A stretch of DNA of 64,000 nt, from NCBI RefSeq assembly GCF_013113735.1, contig NZ_CP053346.1, positions 2,246,001 through 2,310,000 on the forward strand. The letters are read 5' to 3'. Position numbers and translations under genes: made by a program. This DNA is from Sphingomonas sp. AP4-R1 (lineage in GTDB: Bacteria; Pseudomonadota; Alphaproteobacteria; Sphingomonadales; Sphingomonadaceae). The first letter of the stretch is position 1, and each line of letters begins with the position of its first letter. The notes beneath the pieces were generated by a model. It had not been told where the DNA came from. It did not search any database and saw nothing but the letters and a program-made list of their open reading frames with translations. Positions 35,963 to 44,373 of this stretch are shown piece after piece.

Positions 35963-37048
35963 TCAGGCAGCGAGATGCCGCTCGAAGAAGCTGGTCAGCT
36001 TTTCGAATGGGATGACGTCTACCTTGTCATAGAGGTCCGTGTGGTTCGCCCCCGGGATGATGACCAACTCCTTGGGTTCCGCTGCCGCCGCGAAAGCGGT
36101 TTCACTGAAGTAGCGCGAGTGGGCCTTCTCGCCGTGAATGAACAGGACCGGCCGCGGCGAGATTTCAGCGATATAGGTCAGGATCGGCATGTTCATGAAC
36201 GGCAGCGGGGTGGTCTGCGTCCAGGCATTGCCCGAGTTGACCGCACGCTTATGATAGCCGCTAGGCGTCATGTAATAATCGTGATATTCGACCAGAAACT
36301 GCGCTTCGCCGCCCTTCAGCACATTGTACGGTGGTTGATACGCTGGCGTCCCGGCTTCCGCGTCCGCCCAGCGCTGGCGGCTGAGTTGCTCCAGCGTCTG
36401 CGTGCGCTGTTCCAGCGTTACGCTGTCATTGTAGCCCTTCGACATGACACGGGTCATGTCATACATGGTGCTGGCGACCACCGCCTTGACGCGCTTGTCG
36501 ACGGCGACGGCGCTCAATGCCATACCGCCCCAGCCGCAGACGCCGATCACGCCAATGCGCTCTCGATCGACTTCAGGGCGCAAGCCGATATAGTCCACCG
36601 CCGCGCTGAAATCCTCGGTGTTGATGTCAGGCGACGCGACGTTGCGGGGCTCGCCGCCGCTTTCGCCGGTGAAAGACGGATCGAACGCCAGGGTGGCAAA
36701 TCCGCGTTGGGCCATGGTCTGCGCGTAAAGGCCCGACGACTGCTCCTTCACGGCGCCGAAGGGGCCGCTGACCACGATTGCCGCCAGTTTTCCAGCCGCG
36801 TTTGTTGGCAGATACAGATCGGCGACTAGCGTGATGCCATAACGGTTCTTGAACGAGACCTTCTCGTGATTGACCTTCTGGCTGCGCGGGAAGACCTTAT
36901 CCCAATCGTTTGACATGTTCAGAGCCTTTGCATTGGAGGTGGTGACGATCGAAGCTGCACCGTACGCGGCTGCGCCCGCGCCGGCCAGTTTCAGAAGCGC
37001 GCGTCTGTCGACGCTCTGTGGTGGCGCATTTGGATCCAGGTCGGTCAT
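35963..37048 (-). CDS. Tat-exported alpha/beta hydrolase, dienelactone-hydrolase-like
   Basis: A 361-residue hydrolase. The N-terminus has a twin-arginine signal (DRRALLKLAGAGAAAYGAA, R15-R16). The alpha/beta core shows GITLVADLYLPTNAAGK, FDPSFTGESGGEPRN and the nucleophile elbow GVCGWGGMAL, in which Cys takes the usual Ser position as in dienelactone hydrolases. The catalytic His is in GANHTDLYD near the C-terminus. It follows the MFS gene by 62 bases on the same strand, so the two are likely co-transcribed and perhaps under the divergent LysR protein. Confidence 0.85.
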   Translation of the reverse strand: MTDLDPNAPPQSVDRRALLKLAGAGAAAYGAASIVTTSNAKALNMSNDWDKVFPRSQKVNHEKVSFKNRYGITLVADLYLPTNAAGKLAAIVVSGPFGAVKEQSSGLYAQTMAQRGFATLAFDPSFTGESGGEPRNVASPDINTEDFSAAVDYIGLRPEVDRERIGVIGVCGWGGMALSAVAVDKRVKAVVASTMYDMTRVMSKGYNDSVTLEQRTQTLEQLSRQRWADAEAGTPAYQPPYNVLKGGEAQFLVEYHDYYMTPSGYHKRAVNSGNAWTQTTPLPFMNMPILTYIAEISPRPVLFIHGEKAHSRYFSETAFAAAAEPKELVIIPGANHTDLYDKVDVIPFEKLTSFFERHLAA

Positions 37049-37110
37049 AAATATTCCGATCTCCTAATGTGTTTGAGTGGGATAAGTGCATTACATGGGT
37101 TGGCTCATCG

Positions 37111-38304
37111 CTAGGGAAGCACGGGCTTCAGCAACCGATGGCCGGTGCCGATCAGCGCAACCGCAAGACCGGCGAGGGCGACACTGCCGGCAAAGGTCGC
37201 GGCGACCGTCAAACTATCCAGCAGAAGGCCGCCTGCCATGGCGCCCATCAGGATCGAGGCCTGGATCGCTGCGACCATCAGGCTGCCCGCAGCCTCGGAA
37301 ACATCGGCCGCGTTCTGCGACATCCATGTCATCCAGATCACCGACATGGCGGTGTTCATCGCGCCCCAAAGGGCCAGAAAGACGCCGGCTGCGATGACCG
37401 AATTGCCAAGGAGCAGAAGGCCCAGCGTGCAACCGCCCATGAACAGTACCGGCACGCGCAGCAGCGCGGCGACGTTGCCGCTCACATAGCGGCCCGCCGC
37501 CCATGTACCGGCAAATCCAGCGCAACCTAGTACGAGCAGCAGGATGGAGAGCGTCGTCACATCCACCTTTGTCACCTGCTCGAGGAACGGCCGGAGATAG
37601 GTGAACATCGTGAAGGCGGAGCCCCATGACAGCATTGCCGCAACGAGGCCGCGCAGGAAGTAGGGGCGCTTGAGCAGAGCAAACATCATCCGGAAATTCT
37701 GGCGCTGACCGGCTGGCAGCGACGGCAGCGCGACCATGTGCCAGAGCAGATTGCCGGCGACGAGCGGGATCAGCGCCCAGAAGACCGCGCGCCAGCCGAA
37801 TATGCCCCCCAGATAGCTGCCGATCGGCGCGGCAAAGGCCGTGGCGATGGCGTGGCCGCCATACATGAGGGCGAGCGCGCGCGGGACGTCGCCTTCGGGA
37901 ACCAACCGCATGATCACAGCGGTAGCGAGCGCCCAGGAGCCGCCGATGCAGATCCCGAGCAGCGCGCGGCCGATCATCAGCACGGCAAAGTTCGGGGCGG
38001 CCGCAACCGGGACCAGGGAAAGCAGCATCAAGGCAGTCGTCGCGATCAGGACCGATTTTCGGTTTAACTTACCCGCGGCGGTGGTCATGAGCATGCTGGC
38101 CGTTACCGCGAACAACCGGCTGATCGAGATCGCCTGACCGGTCTGTCCGGTTGAAGCGTGAAGCCCTTGTGCCATCGGCGTCAGCAGGCTGACCGGCATG
38201 AACTCGGACGCGATGAGCAGCGCGACGCAAAGCGCCATGGACAGCACGGCGCCCCGGGCGGCGACCGGCTCGCTACGGATATCGGACGTGGTCGCGGCGG
38301 CCAT
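37111..38304 (-). CDS. MFS transporter, SotB/AraJ-like (DHA1)
   Basis: A 397-residue permease with 12 predicted helices. It starts near LSMALCVALLIASEFMPVSLLTPMA, typical of sugar-efflux/arabinose exporters. It has the helix 2-3 loop AAGKLNRKSVLIAT, the GRALLGICIGGSWALATA helix 4 and the YGGHAIATAFAAPIGSYLG helix 5 motif. ATG 38304 is preferred over the upstream in-frame codon at 38331, which adds nine residues. It is divergent from the LysR gene with a 130-base gap. Confidence 0.88.
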   Translation of the reverse strand: MAAATTSDIRSEPVAARGAVLSMALCVALLIASEFMPVSLLTPMAQGLHASTGQTGQAISISRLFAVTASMLMTTAAGKLNRKSVLIATTALMLLSLVPVAAAPNFAVLMIGRALLGICIGGSWALATAVIMRLVPEGDVPRALALMYGGHAIATAFAAPIGSYLGGIFGWRAVFWALIPLVAGNLLWHMVALPSLPAGQRQNFRMMFALLKRPYFLRGLVAAMLSWGSAFTMFTYLRPFLEQVTKVDVTTLSILLLVLGCAGFAGTWAAGRYVSGNVAALLRVPVLFMGGCTLGLLLLGNSVIAAGVFLALWGAMNTAMSVIWMTWMSQNAADVSEAAGSLMVAAIQASILMGAMAGGLLLDSLTVAATFAGSVALAGLAVALIGTGHRLLKPVLP

Positions 38305-38434
38305 CGACAGAATTCCAGTTTGAACTTCCAAGGCCTATCTAACCCTTGAGCGATCATTCTATTAGACGTAGAAATGCGCATGAACTTATCGATATTCGCA
38401 AATAATAGGCAGGCGAGCGTGGACGAAGGTCCAG

Positions 38435-39373
38435 ATGGCCAAGCCTGACCTTAATCAGCTGGGCTGGTTCCAGATCGTCGCGGAGGAGCGCAGTTTCACC
38501 AAGGCGGCGGCGAAGCTTGGCATTTCGCAATCCACGCTCAGCCAGGCGATCAAGTTGCTCGAAGAGCGTATGGGCATCAGGCTGCTGACGCGCACGACGC
38601 GCAACGTAGCGACGACCGTAGCCGGCGAACGGCTTCTCCAGACGATCACACCGCGGCTCGGCGAGATCGAGACCGAGATCGCGGCCCTGATGGCGTTTCG
38701 CGAAAAGCCGTCGGGTTCGATTCGTCTGACATTGTCCGACCATGCTCTGAAAAGTGTCGTATGGCCGAAGCTCAAGCCGGTCCTGCGCGCCTATCCGGAA
38801 ATCAGCGTCGAGTTGATCCTGGACAGCAGCTTCCGCAACATCGTCGAGGAGGGCTTTGATGCGGGTGTTCGTCTCGGAGAGGCCGTCGAGAAAGACATGA
38901 TCGCGGTCCGCATCGGTCCGGACTGGCGCTTGGTTGCGGTCGCTTCACCTGCATATCTTGATGCGCATGGCGCGCCCGGGCAACCGCGGGATCTGGTCGG
39001 GCATGTTTGCATCAACATGCGACACGAGACCGCTGGCGGCCTTTACGCGTGGGAGTTCGAGATGGACGGTCAGGCGCTGCGCGTCCGCGTGAGCGGACAA
39101 CTGACCTTCAACAATTCCTACGCGATGATCGATGCTGCAGTGAGCGGCTACGGCATCGCTTATGTCCCTGAGGACATTGTGGCGCAGCAGATCGGTTCAG
39201 GCCAGCTTGTGCAGATTCTGGACGAATGGTCGCCGGCTTTCGATGGTTATTTTCTCTACTATCCAAGCAGGCGCCAGAATCTGCCCGCGTTCAAGATTAT
39301 CGTGGATGCGCTGCGAATGGGGGGCGGTGAGAGGATAAGTCAAAGTCGTACGCTAAGCCCGCAGTCGTCCTGA
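38435..39373 (+). CDS. LysR family transcriptional regulator
   Basis: A 312-residue LTTR. The winged HTH is at residues 6-65 (FTKAAAKLGISQSTLSQAIKLLEERMGIRLLTRTTR). The effector domain shows EEGFDAGVRLGEAVEKDMIAV and the C-terminal GYGIAYVPEDIVAQQI, FDGYFLYYPSRRQNLPAF typical of the CrgA-like branch. It is divergent from the MFS/hydrolase pair and is likely their regulator. A short palindromic TATCGATA lies in the intergenic space, but an LTTR box cannot be claimed. Confidence 0.92.
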   Translation: MAKPDLNQLGWFQIVAEERSFTKAAAKLGISQSTLSQAIKLLEERMGIRLLTRTTRNVATTVAGERLLQTITPRLGEIETEIAALMAFREKPSGSIRLTLSDHALKSVVWPKLKPVLRAYPEISVELILDSSFRNIVEEGFDAGVRLGEAVEKDMIAVRIGPDWRLVAVASPAYLDAHGAPGQPRDLVGHVCINMRHETAGGLYAWEFEMDGQALRVRVSGQLTFNNSYAMIDAAVSGYGIAYVPEDIVAQQIGSGQLVQILDEWSPAFDGYFLYYPSRRQNLPAFKIIVDALRMGGGERISQSRTLSPQSS

Positions 39374-39385
39374 TTGGGAAGGTCG

Positions 39386-39940
39386 CTAACCGCTCAAGGT
39401 CTGATCGGGAGGTGTGCGCGGGAACACCGCCGGGTCGAAAGCCGCTATGTCCAATAGATATGCGCGATCCTTCGCGTCCGTCCAGCCCTCCGGCCAGTTT
39501 CCCAAAAGCCAGACGGCTTGATCGAGCCATGCCAGTTCCAGGATCGACGACCACGCAGTCAGCTCCGCGTCGGTGAAGGCGACATGCCCAGCGTAGGCCC
39601 GCAGGAAGGTCGCCCATTCGGCCGGCATCCATAATCGACCGGGAGCGGTGGAGAGGTCGCAGTGGAACAGGAGCAGTGCGACGGCGAGGTCATAGAGCCT
39701 CGGCATCCGTGCCGCATGGTCCGGATCGACCAGCGTAGGTTTCGGGCTGAAAACGAGGTTCGACGCCTTGAAGTCGAAGCTGCACCCGGCGAGCGGCAAA
39801 CCCATGACGGGTTTGGCCGTGGCAAGGCGTGCCAGCGTCGTCTCCCGGAATGCGTGTCGATCCGCACCGGCGGTTTCGATGGCATCTTCAGCTGAAACAA
39901 GGTGCGGCTCGATCCATTCGGCATCTCGCAGCGTCAACAC
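39386..39940 (-). pseudogene. C-terminal part of an aminoglycoside-phosphotransferase-fold kinase
   Basis: The 184-codon frame starts at TTG and contains only the C-lobe: the catalytic loop SFDFKASNLVF (Asp and Asn), the metal-binding VDPDHAARMPRLYDLAVALLLFH and a helical tail (FLRAYAGHVAF; AWLDQAVWLLGNWPEGW). The N-lobe with the ATP-binding lysine is missing, and upstream in frame lies the tail of a DUF1810 remnant. It is therefore a truncated gene, although the remaining reading frame is clean. Confidence 0.6.
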
Positions 39941-39958
39941 GTCACGCTGACCATCGAA

Positions 39959-40320
39959 CTAGCGATTGAGTGCGGCGGGGAAAAGGGCATGTGGGCGCAC
40001 GGCTTCGAATAGCGTGAGTGACGATCGTAGCTTTGTCGCATCTATGTCACCAAACACTGCAACCGGGCCGCTGATCGTCAAGTCCTGCATCGGCATAGCG
40101 CGGGCCACGGGTGGTGTGTTCGACAAAGGCGCCTTACTCTTCGAGGGAGCGGATCGTGAAAATGCCGCGCCGTCGTGCTCTGTCCCAGCCCGGCGATCTG
40201 CGGAAAGATGAACCACATCCAGTGCGTGCGCTTGGCCCCGCGACGAAGCTCGGCCGGCGCCGTGGGGTAGGCGAGCGTCTGCGCTTCGATGAAGCGATCG
40301 AGTGAATTGATGTCGGGCAT
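39959..40320 (-). pseudogene. DUF1810 family gene with frameshifts and stops
   Basis: The first frame (from ATG 40320) gives PDINSLDRFIEAQTLAYPTAP and RTHWMWFIFPQIAGLGQS, the hallmark of DUF1810. A second frame continues TIRSLEE, a stop, then GPRYADAGLD, and a third gives AVFGDIDATKLRSSLTLFEAV and ALNR before TAG at 39959. Past this stop the same frame still looks like a DUF1810 end (FDGQRDVLTLR), which runs directly into the phosphotransferase fragment. Confidence 0.75.
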
Positions 40321-40507
40321 CAGGCCAGGGGTCCTCGCGCTTCCTCCGATGAAAAATACCTACGCGAATTGGTCGCGGCACTCGATACCGGCGACGACTC
40401 AAGGCAACTTCGCCTCTTGAACCTGCTTAAATCGCTTCCCAATTCCACCACGGCCGATCGTTTCGGCCGAAGCATTGCAGCGACTGGTAGCGAAAGGAGG
40501 CACAGTC

Positions 40508-40741
40508 ATGTCGCAGCCTGTTTCCCGTTATTTTCATCCGTTCGACATCGCCGGCCATCCGACCCTCGAACCCGAGGTCAAGCGTGCGATCCTCGCGTCC
40601 TGGGCGTCGGATCGCGTCGCGGTCGAAGGAGAGCCGGCCCTCCGCAAGCCACCCGAGCTGCGAAAGTCCATCCCGGTCGATGACATCCTGGCTGCGTTGA
40701 AATCGCTTGACGGCCAAAGTCAGCAATCAACCCTGCAATGA
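40508..40741 (+). CDS. Hypothetical small protein
   Basis: A 77-residue soluble protein with no recognised domain. It begins MSQPVSRYFHPFDIAGHPTLEPEVKR-like: a short N-terminal tail, then EVKRAILASWASDRVAVEG and VDDILAALKSLDG. The ribosome site is excellent (AAAGGAGG seven bases upstream). Similar short ORFs with the ILASWASD segment are common in sphingomonads and rhizobia without known function. It overlaps the next gene by 4 bases. Confidence 0.75.
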   Translation: MSQPVSRYFHPFDIAGHPTLEPEVKRAILASWASDRVAVEGEPALRKPPELRKSIPVDDILAALKSLDGQSQQSTLQ

Positions 40742-41109
40742 GCCGCGGACCGCTCAAGCGCTGGCGCGAACGCGGTGGCCGCAGCGTGCGCGTCTCGCTG
40801 CCGTTCGCCGACATCATGGAGGTCGCGCTGGCGCTGCTGGCGCTGTCTCCCGAGGAACTGGTGGCGTTGGGTTGGACCTTCGCCGACCGCAAGCGACTGC
40901 TCGACCACTTCCTAGCTTCAGGAAAGGAAGCACAGAAGGCCGATCGCGCCAGCCTTGACCAGACCCTACTCACGCTGCGTCTGCCGGTCCGCGATATTCA
41001 GCGTCTACAGCGCTTCGCGCGACGCGAGCTGCCGAAGGCAGCGACGCACGCCGGCATCATCGAGCGGCTTAGCCGGGTGCTGGCCGCCGCCATCGCGCCG
41101 CCCGGCTAG
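40738..41109 (+). CDS. Hypothetical protein, helical, co-translated with the previous gene
   Basis: A 123-residue all-helical soluble protein without a recognised domain. Notable segments are the hydrophobic but charged-flanked helix MEVALALLALSPEELVALGWTF and LTLRLPVRDIQRLQRFARRELP. The ATGA overlap with the upstream gene suggests that the two proteins act together. Its stop overlaps the convergent MarC gene by 4 bases. Confidence 0.65.
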   Translation: MSRGPLKRWRERGGRSVRVSLPFADIMEVALALLALSPEELVALGWTFADRKRLLDHFLASGKEAQKADRASLDQTLLTLRLPVRDIQRLQRFARRELPKAATHAGIIERLSRVLAAAIAPPG

Positions 41110-41735
41110 TGCATGAAGGGTGCGCGCTCCAGTCCGTCGAAGATGAACTGGACGGCGAGGCCGGCGAGTAGCACGCCCGAGAGGCGCCGGACCACATCCG
41201 CGCCGGTCTCGCCGAGCACCAGCACCAACCGATCCGAAGCCCGCATCGCTCCGTAGGTGAGCGTGAGGCAGATCATGATCATTGCGATCACACCCGCCGC
41301 TTCGATCCAGCTGGCGGTTCGGCCCATCAGCAGCACGACTGCTGACAGGCTTCCCGGTCCGGCAATCAAAGGAAAGGCCAGCGGAAAGACGGCGATGTCG
41401 CCGGGGCGCTCGGCGTCCTGACGCTCCCCCTCGCTGATCGAGGACAAGCCCGGGCTCGAGAAGGTCAAGGTCAACGCTTGGAGAAAGAGCAGCAAGCCGC
41501 CCGCCACGCGGAAGGCGGGCACCGAGATGTGCAGGAGCGCGAGCGTAACGTTACCGCCCAGCGCGAACATCAGCAGCACCAGTCCGGCTACGCCAGTCGA
41601 GCGGACCGCGAGGCTGCGTCTTTCCTCTCTATGATTGCGGGCGGTCAGGCCGGCGAAGACGATGGCCGTCTCGACCGGGCCGATCGTGACGAGCAGCGTG
41701 ACGAAGCTGGACAGGATGCTTGGGGGTACATGCAT
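41106..41735 (-). CDS. MarC family integral membrane protein
   Basis: A 209-residue membrane protein with six hydrophobic segments. It matches MarC/YchE-type proteins: FVTLLVTIGPVETAIVFAGLT at the start (the usual D/N-P-x-G-x-x-P region reads TIGPVETA here), FPLAFPLIAGPGSLSAVVLLMG in the middle and SGVLLAGLAVQFIFDGL at the end. The function of the family is unknown; early links to antibiotic resistance were not upheld. Confidence 0.87.
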   Translation of the reverse strand: MHVPPSILSSFVTLLVTIGPVETAIVFAGLTARNHREERRSLAVRSTGVAGLVLLMFALGGNVTLALLHISVPAFRVAGGLLLFLQALTLTFSSPGLSSISEGERQDAERPGDIAVFPLAFPLIAGPGSLSAVVLLMGRTASWIEAAGVIAMIMICLTLTYGAMRASDRLVLVLGETGADVVRRLSGVLLAGLAVQFIFDGLERAPFMH

Positions 41736-41841
41736 GGTGACAGCGGACGGCCCGTCCGCATTACGGTCGGGCGCTTTGGCAAGGGTGAGATAGTGCTATG
41801 GCAAGAAGGGCGGCCGGCGGTTCGCGCCAGCGGCCACATGC

Positions 41842-42402
41842 CTACCAGCGATAAGGCCGATACCAATAGCGGTGGACCGGCCGATAGACCCACGCCGCTC
41901 CGTTCCAGGCCCAGGGCCCATACCAACCCGGCGCGGCAGAGACGAGGCCGGGATAGACGGGGGCCGGATACCAGACCGGCGGTGGCGGCGGCGCATAGTA
42001 AACCGGCGCGATCGGGCGCACGACATAGCCCGGCGGACATCCGGGCGGCGTTGCCGCGTTGCCGATCGCCCCGCCGGCTACCGCACCGGTCGCCCCGCCG
42101 AGGAAGGCGCCAGCGGCGCGATCATGACGCCCGGCGAGACCCGTGCCCGCCGCAGCGCCCAGCAGGCCGCCGATCACGGCGCCGGCGGTGGTGTTGGAGC
42201 GCTTCTCGGCGACGCAGTTGGCGGCCGCCCACTGCCGGGAGCCATCGGAGTAAGGCTGATTCTGCGGCGAAGCAGCCGTTGGGCCAGCGCTGCCGGATGT
42301 CGTCGACGTGGACGGGGTCGCGCCGAGTACGGGCTGTTGAACGCCCGCAACAAGCGCGGCGCCGGCCAGCAGCGCTTTGGTCAAGTTCTTGCGACGAAAC
42401 AT
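41842..42402 (-). CDS. Exported glycine-zipper (YMGG-like) protein
   Basis: A 186-residue envelope protein. It has a signal peptide (LTKALLAGAALVAGVQQPVLGA), a single Cys region (WAAANCVAEKRSNTTAGAVIGG), a glycine zipper at about residues 72-112 (GGLLGAAAGTGLAG; GGATGAVAGGAIG) and a Pro/Tyr/Trp-rich tail (YYAPPPPPVWYPAP). Such proteins sit in or near the outer membrane. GAGGAGG lies upstream of the ATG and overlaps the stop of the preceding NDUFS4-like gene. Confidence 0.8.
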   Translation of the reverse strand: MFRRKNLTKALLAGAALVAGVQQPVLGATPSTSTTSGSAGPTAASPQNQPYSDGSRQWAAANCVAEKRSNTTAGAVIGGLLGAAAGTGLAGRHDRAAGAFLGGATGAVAGGAIGNAATPPGCPPGYVVRPIAPVYYAPPPPPVWYPAPVYPGLVSAAPGWYGPWAWNGAAWVYRPVHRYWYRPYRW

Positions 42403-42405
42403 GGT

Positions 42406-42789
42406 TCACCTCCTCAAAGTGGATGATGATTCCGCGCCCTGCACCGTGAACCGGAGCCGTTCCCGGCGGCAGTAACGCTCCGCCGACGCGCGGTCGGGGA
42501 AATGAAGTTCGATCTGGATCAGCGGGTCGCATCCGCCGGTCCAGCCGGTCAGCGGATCGACGAACGGCGGCACGCGTGGCGCGAAACGCACTCGCCACTG
42601 CCCACGCCGAGCTCGGCCACCCTGGTTGGTTGCGACCGGCATCGGCTCGACGATGGCGCGGGCGTCGGGCGGCAGCGCGCTCGACCAGCCGGCCAAGCCA
42701 TTGTCATTCGCTGCCGTCGCCGGACGGACGCCGCGGCAGATTGGCCCGGGACGAAGATCCCGGGCCAGATCCTCAAGCGGCCGCGCCAT
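42406..42789 (-). CDS. NDUFS4-like protein (ETC complex I subunit conserved region)
   Basis: A 127-residue protein with an Arg-rich N-terminal linker and a C-terminal NDUFS4-type domain: ARRGQWRVRFAPRVPPFVDPLTGWTG, then PLIQIELHFPDRASAERYCRRERL. In the true complex I accessory subunit the same pattern (WVLEF, DPLMGWTS, V-R-L-x-F, EEA-x-AYAE) is seen. Here it lies among heat-shock genes instead of the nuo locus. I start at ATG 42789, which overlaps the hsp20 stop by 17 bases. A later start is possible. It may be a paralogue with another job. Confidence 0.6.
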   Translation of the reverse strand: MARPLEDLARDLRPGPICRGVRPATAANDNGLAGWSSALPPDARAIVEPMPVATNQGGRARRGQWRVRFAPRVPPFVDPLTGWTGGCDPLIQIELHFPDRASAERYCRRERLRFTVQGAESSSTLRR

Positions 42790-43288
42790 GGATCGGGATG
42801 CGGCGAACATTCTCGTTCGCCGCCTCCGACCTTGGCAGGGTGATAGTGAGCACGCCATTCTTGAAGGTCGCGCTCGCCTTGTCGCGCTCGATGCCGCGCG
42901 GCAGGCCGATGCGGCGCTCGAACCGGCCATAGCTGCGCTCCGAATAGCCGCGCTCCTTGTCCTCGACCTCGGCTTTCTTCTCGCCGCGGATCGTCAGCAC
43001 GCCTTCCTCGACCTGGATGTCGACATCCTTCTCATCGAGGCCGGCTAGCTCGGCCGTGACACGGATCTCCGTGTCGGTCTCGGCAAGCTCGACCTGCGGC
43101 CAGCCGAGAGTGCGATCGAAGCCGGCGAACGACGGTACGCCGAAGCCGCGGAAGACATCGTCGAACAGGCGATTCACGTCGCGATGGAGCGACAGCAGCG
43201 GATGGGTGTCGCTGGCGCGCTCGCTGTTCACGGGCGCGGGGAGCCGGTTTTCCTGCCGGCTCCAGGGAATGAGATCACGAATAGCCAT
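42773..43288 (-). CDS. Small heat-shock protein, Hsp20/alpha-crystallin family
   Basis: A 171-residue ATP-independent chaperone. The N-terminal arm contains MAIRDLIPWSRQENRLPAP and LHRDVNRLFDDVFRGFG. The alpha-crystallin domain spans about 65-160 with VELAETDTEIRVTAELAGLDEKDVDIQVEEG and the ERSYGRFERRIGLP strand, and ends ATFKNGVLTITLPR. AAGGAG precedes the ATG at 43288. It is 92 bases downstream of a second hsp20 gene, and both may be read from one heat-shock promoter. Confidence 0.92.
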   Translation of the reverse strand: MAIRDLIPWSRQENRLPAPVNSERASDTHPLLSLHRDVNRLFDDVFRGFGVPSFAGFDRTLGWPQVELAETDTEIRVTAELAGLDEKDVDIQVEEGVLTIRGEKKAEVEDKERGYSERSYGRFERRIGLPRGIERDKASATFKNGVLTITLPRSEAANENVRRIPIHGAAA

Positions 43289-43380
43289 GATGGTCATCTC
43301 CTTGTTGGGCTGATTTTGGGCATGGCTCACCGGTCGTCGCCCCACAAAGGAGCGACGCCGGCGAGCCGGTTCTGGACGGT

Positions 43381-43851
43381 TTAGGCCGCCTGTGCCTGTG
43401 GCTTCGGGGCCGCGATGCGGTCGTTCGACGCATTGCCGCCGCCGATCTCGATCTTGCGCGGCTTCATCGCCTCGGGGACGACGCGCTTTAGCTCGATTGA
43501 AAGCAGACCGTTCTCGAAGCGGGCATTGCCTACCTCGATAAAGTCGGCGAGCTGGAAGCGACGCTCGAACGCACGCGTCGCGATGCCGCGGTGCAGATAG
43601 TCGCCCTTGTCGGCGTCGTCGGCGCGCTTGCCAGTGACGTTGAGCTGGTTCTGTTGCGCGACGATCTCGATCTCGTTCGGCGCGAAGCCGGCCACCGCGA
43701 GCGTGATGCGGTAACTGTCCTCGCCTTCCTTGACGATGTCGAAGGGCGGATAGCCGTCATCCTCGCGCTGCCCGGATTCGAGCAGGTTGAACAGCCGGTC
43801 GAAGCCGACCGTCGAGCGGCGATAGGGAGTCAAATCAAAAGCCGTTCTCAT
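43381..43851 (-). CDS. Small heat-shock protein, Hsp20 family (IbpA-like)
   Basis: A 156-residue small heat-shock protein closer to IbpA/B: MRTAFDLTPYRRSTVGFDRLFNLLE, PPFDIVKEGEDSYRITLAVAGF, NQLNVTGKRADD, FERRFQLADFIEVGNARFENGLLSIELKR. The tail is basic then Ala-rich (KPRKIEIGGGNA). ATG 43851 is chosen because GGAGG is 8 bases upstream; an in-frame ATG five codons earlier lies before this site. A candidate RpoH promoter lies about 105 bases upstream. Confidence 0.92.
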   Translation of the reverse strand: MRTAFDLTPYRRSTVGFDRLFNLLESGQREDDGYPPFDIVKEGEDSYRITLAVAGFAPNEIEIVAQQNQLNVTGKRADDADKGDYLHRGIATRAFERRFQLADFIEVGNARFENGLLSIELKRVVPEAMKPRKIEIGGGNASNDRIAAPKPQAQAA

Positions 43852-43957
43852 CTCCAAATCCTCCATTGAAGCGATCTGGGCATGAGTTGCGCCGGTACGG
43901 AAAGAGCCGACGCCCTCTATGTCCCACCGGACCCGAACACGGCGCCCGGCACGATTC

Positions 43958-43985
43958 AGATAATTTGCGCAAAAGCCTGTTCAAG
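43958..43985 (-). promoter_or_regulatory. Candidate RpoH (sigma-32) promoter for the hsp20 pair
   Basis: Read on the minus strand, CTTG is followed after 18 bases by TTATCT. This fits the alphaproteobacterial RpoH pattern (CTTG-N17/18-CYTATNT) apart from the first -10 base. It precedes the first hsp20 gene by about 105 bases. The match is suggestive only. Confidence 0.42.
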
Positions 43986-44094
43986 ACTTTGCGCGCGAGA
44001 AAATTCGCGATCTGGGCTCATCGCTGACAACGGTTTGAATCCGGCAATCCATTCTTATCTAAGTGTCTGAAAACGCCAGGGCGCGGAGGACAGG

Positions 44095-44358
44095 ATGGCG
44101 AATGGCTGGGCGCCCGATGGCGCCGTGCAGGATCAGATCGACGACACCGTGAAGGACGCGGTTTTGCGGGCGCGCGGCATGATGCCGGCGGGCGAAGGCA
44201 GTGACGAATGCGACGATTGCGGCGACGATTTTCCGGCCGCCCGCCGCGCCGCGCTGCCTGGCACGCGGACCTGCGTTGCCTGCCAGGCCAAGCGCGACGC
44301 AACCATCGGCAGCGTCGGCATCAATCGGCGCGGCAGCAAGGACAGCCAGCTGCGCTAG
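44095..44358 (+). CDS. DksA/TraR-type C4 zinc-finger protein
   Basis: An 87-residue protein with the four-cysteine zinc finger of TraR/DksA: C39-x2-C42 in ECDDCGDDFPAARR and C60-x2-C63 in RTCVACQAKRD. The N-terminal helix (VQDQIDDTVKDAVLRARG) is short, as in TraR/YbiI rather than full DksA. Such proteins bind the RNA polymerase secondary channel. It is divergent from the hsp20 genes and convergent with the cupin gene. Confidence 0.87.
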   Translation: MANGWAPDGAVQDQIDDTVKDAVLRARGMMPAGEGSDECDDCGDDFPAARRAALPGTRTCVACQAKRDATIGSVGINRRGSKDSQLR

Positions 44359-44373
44359 GCGGTTGCGTAGCTG

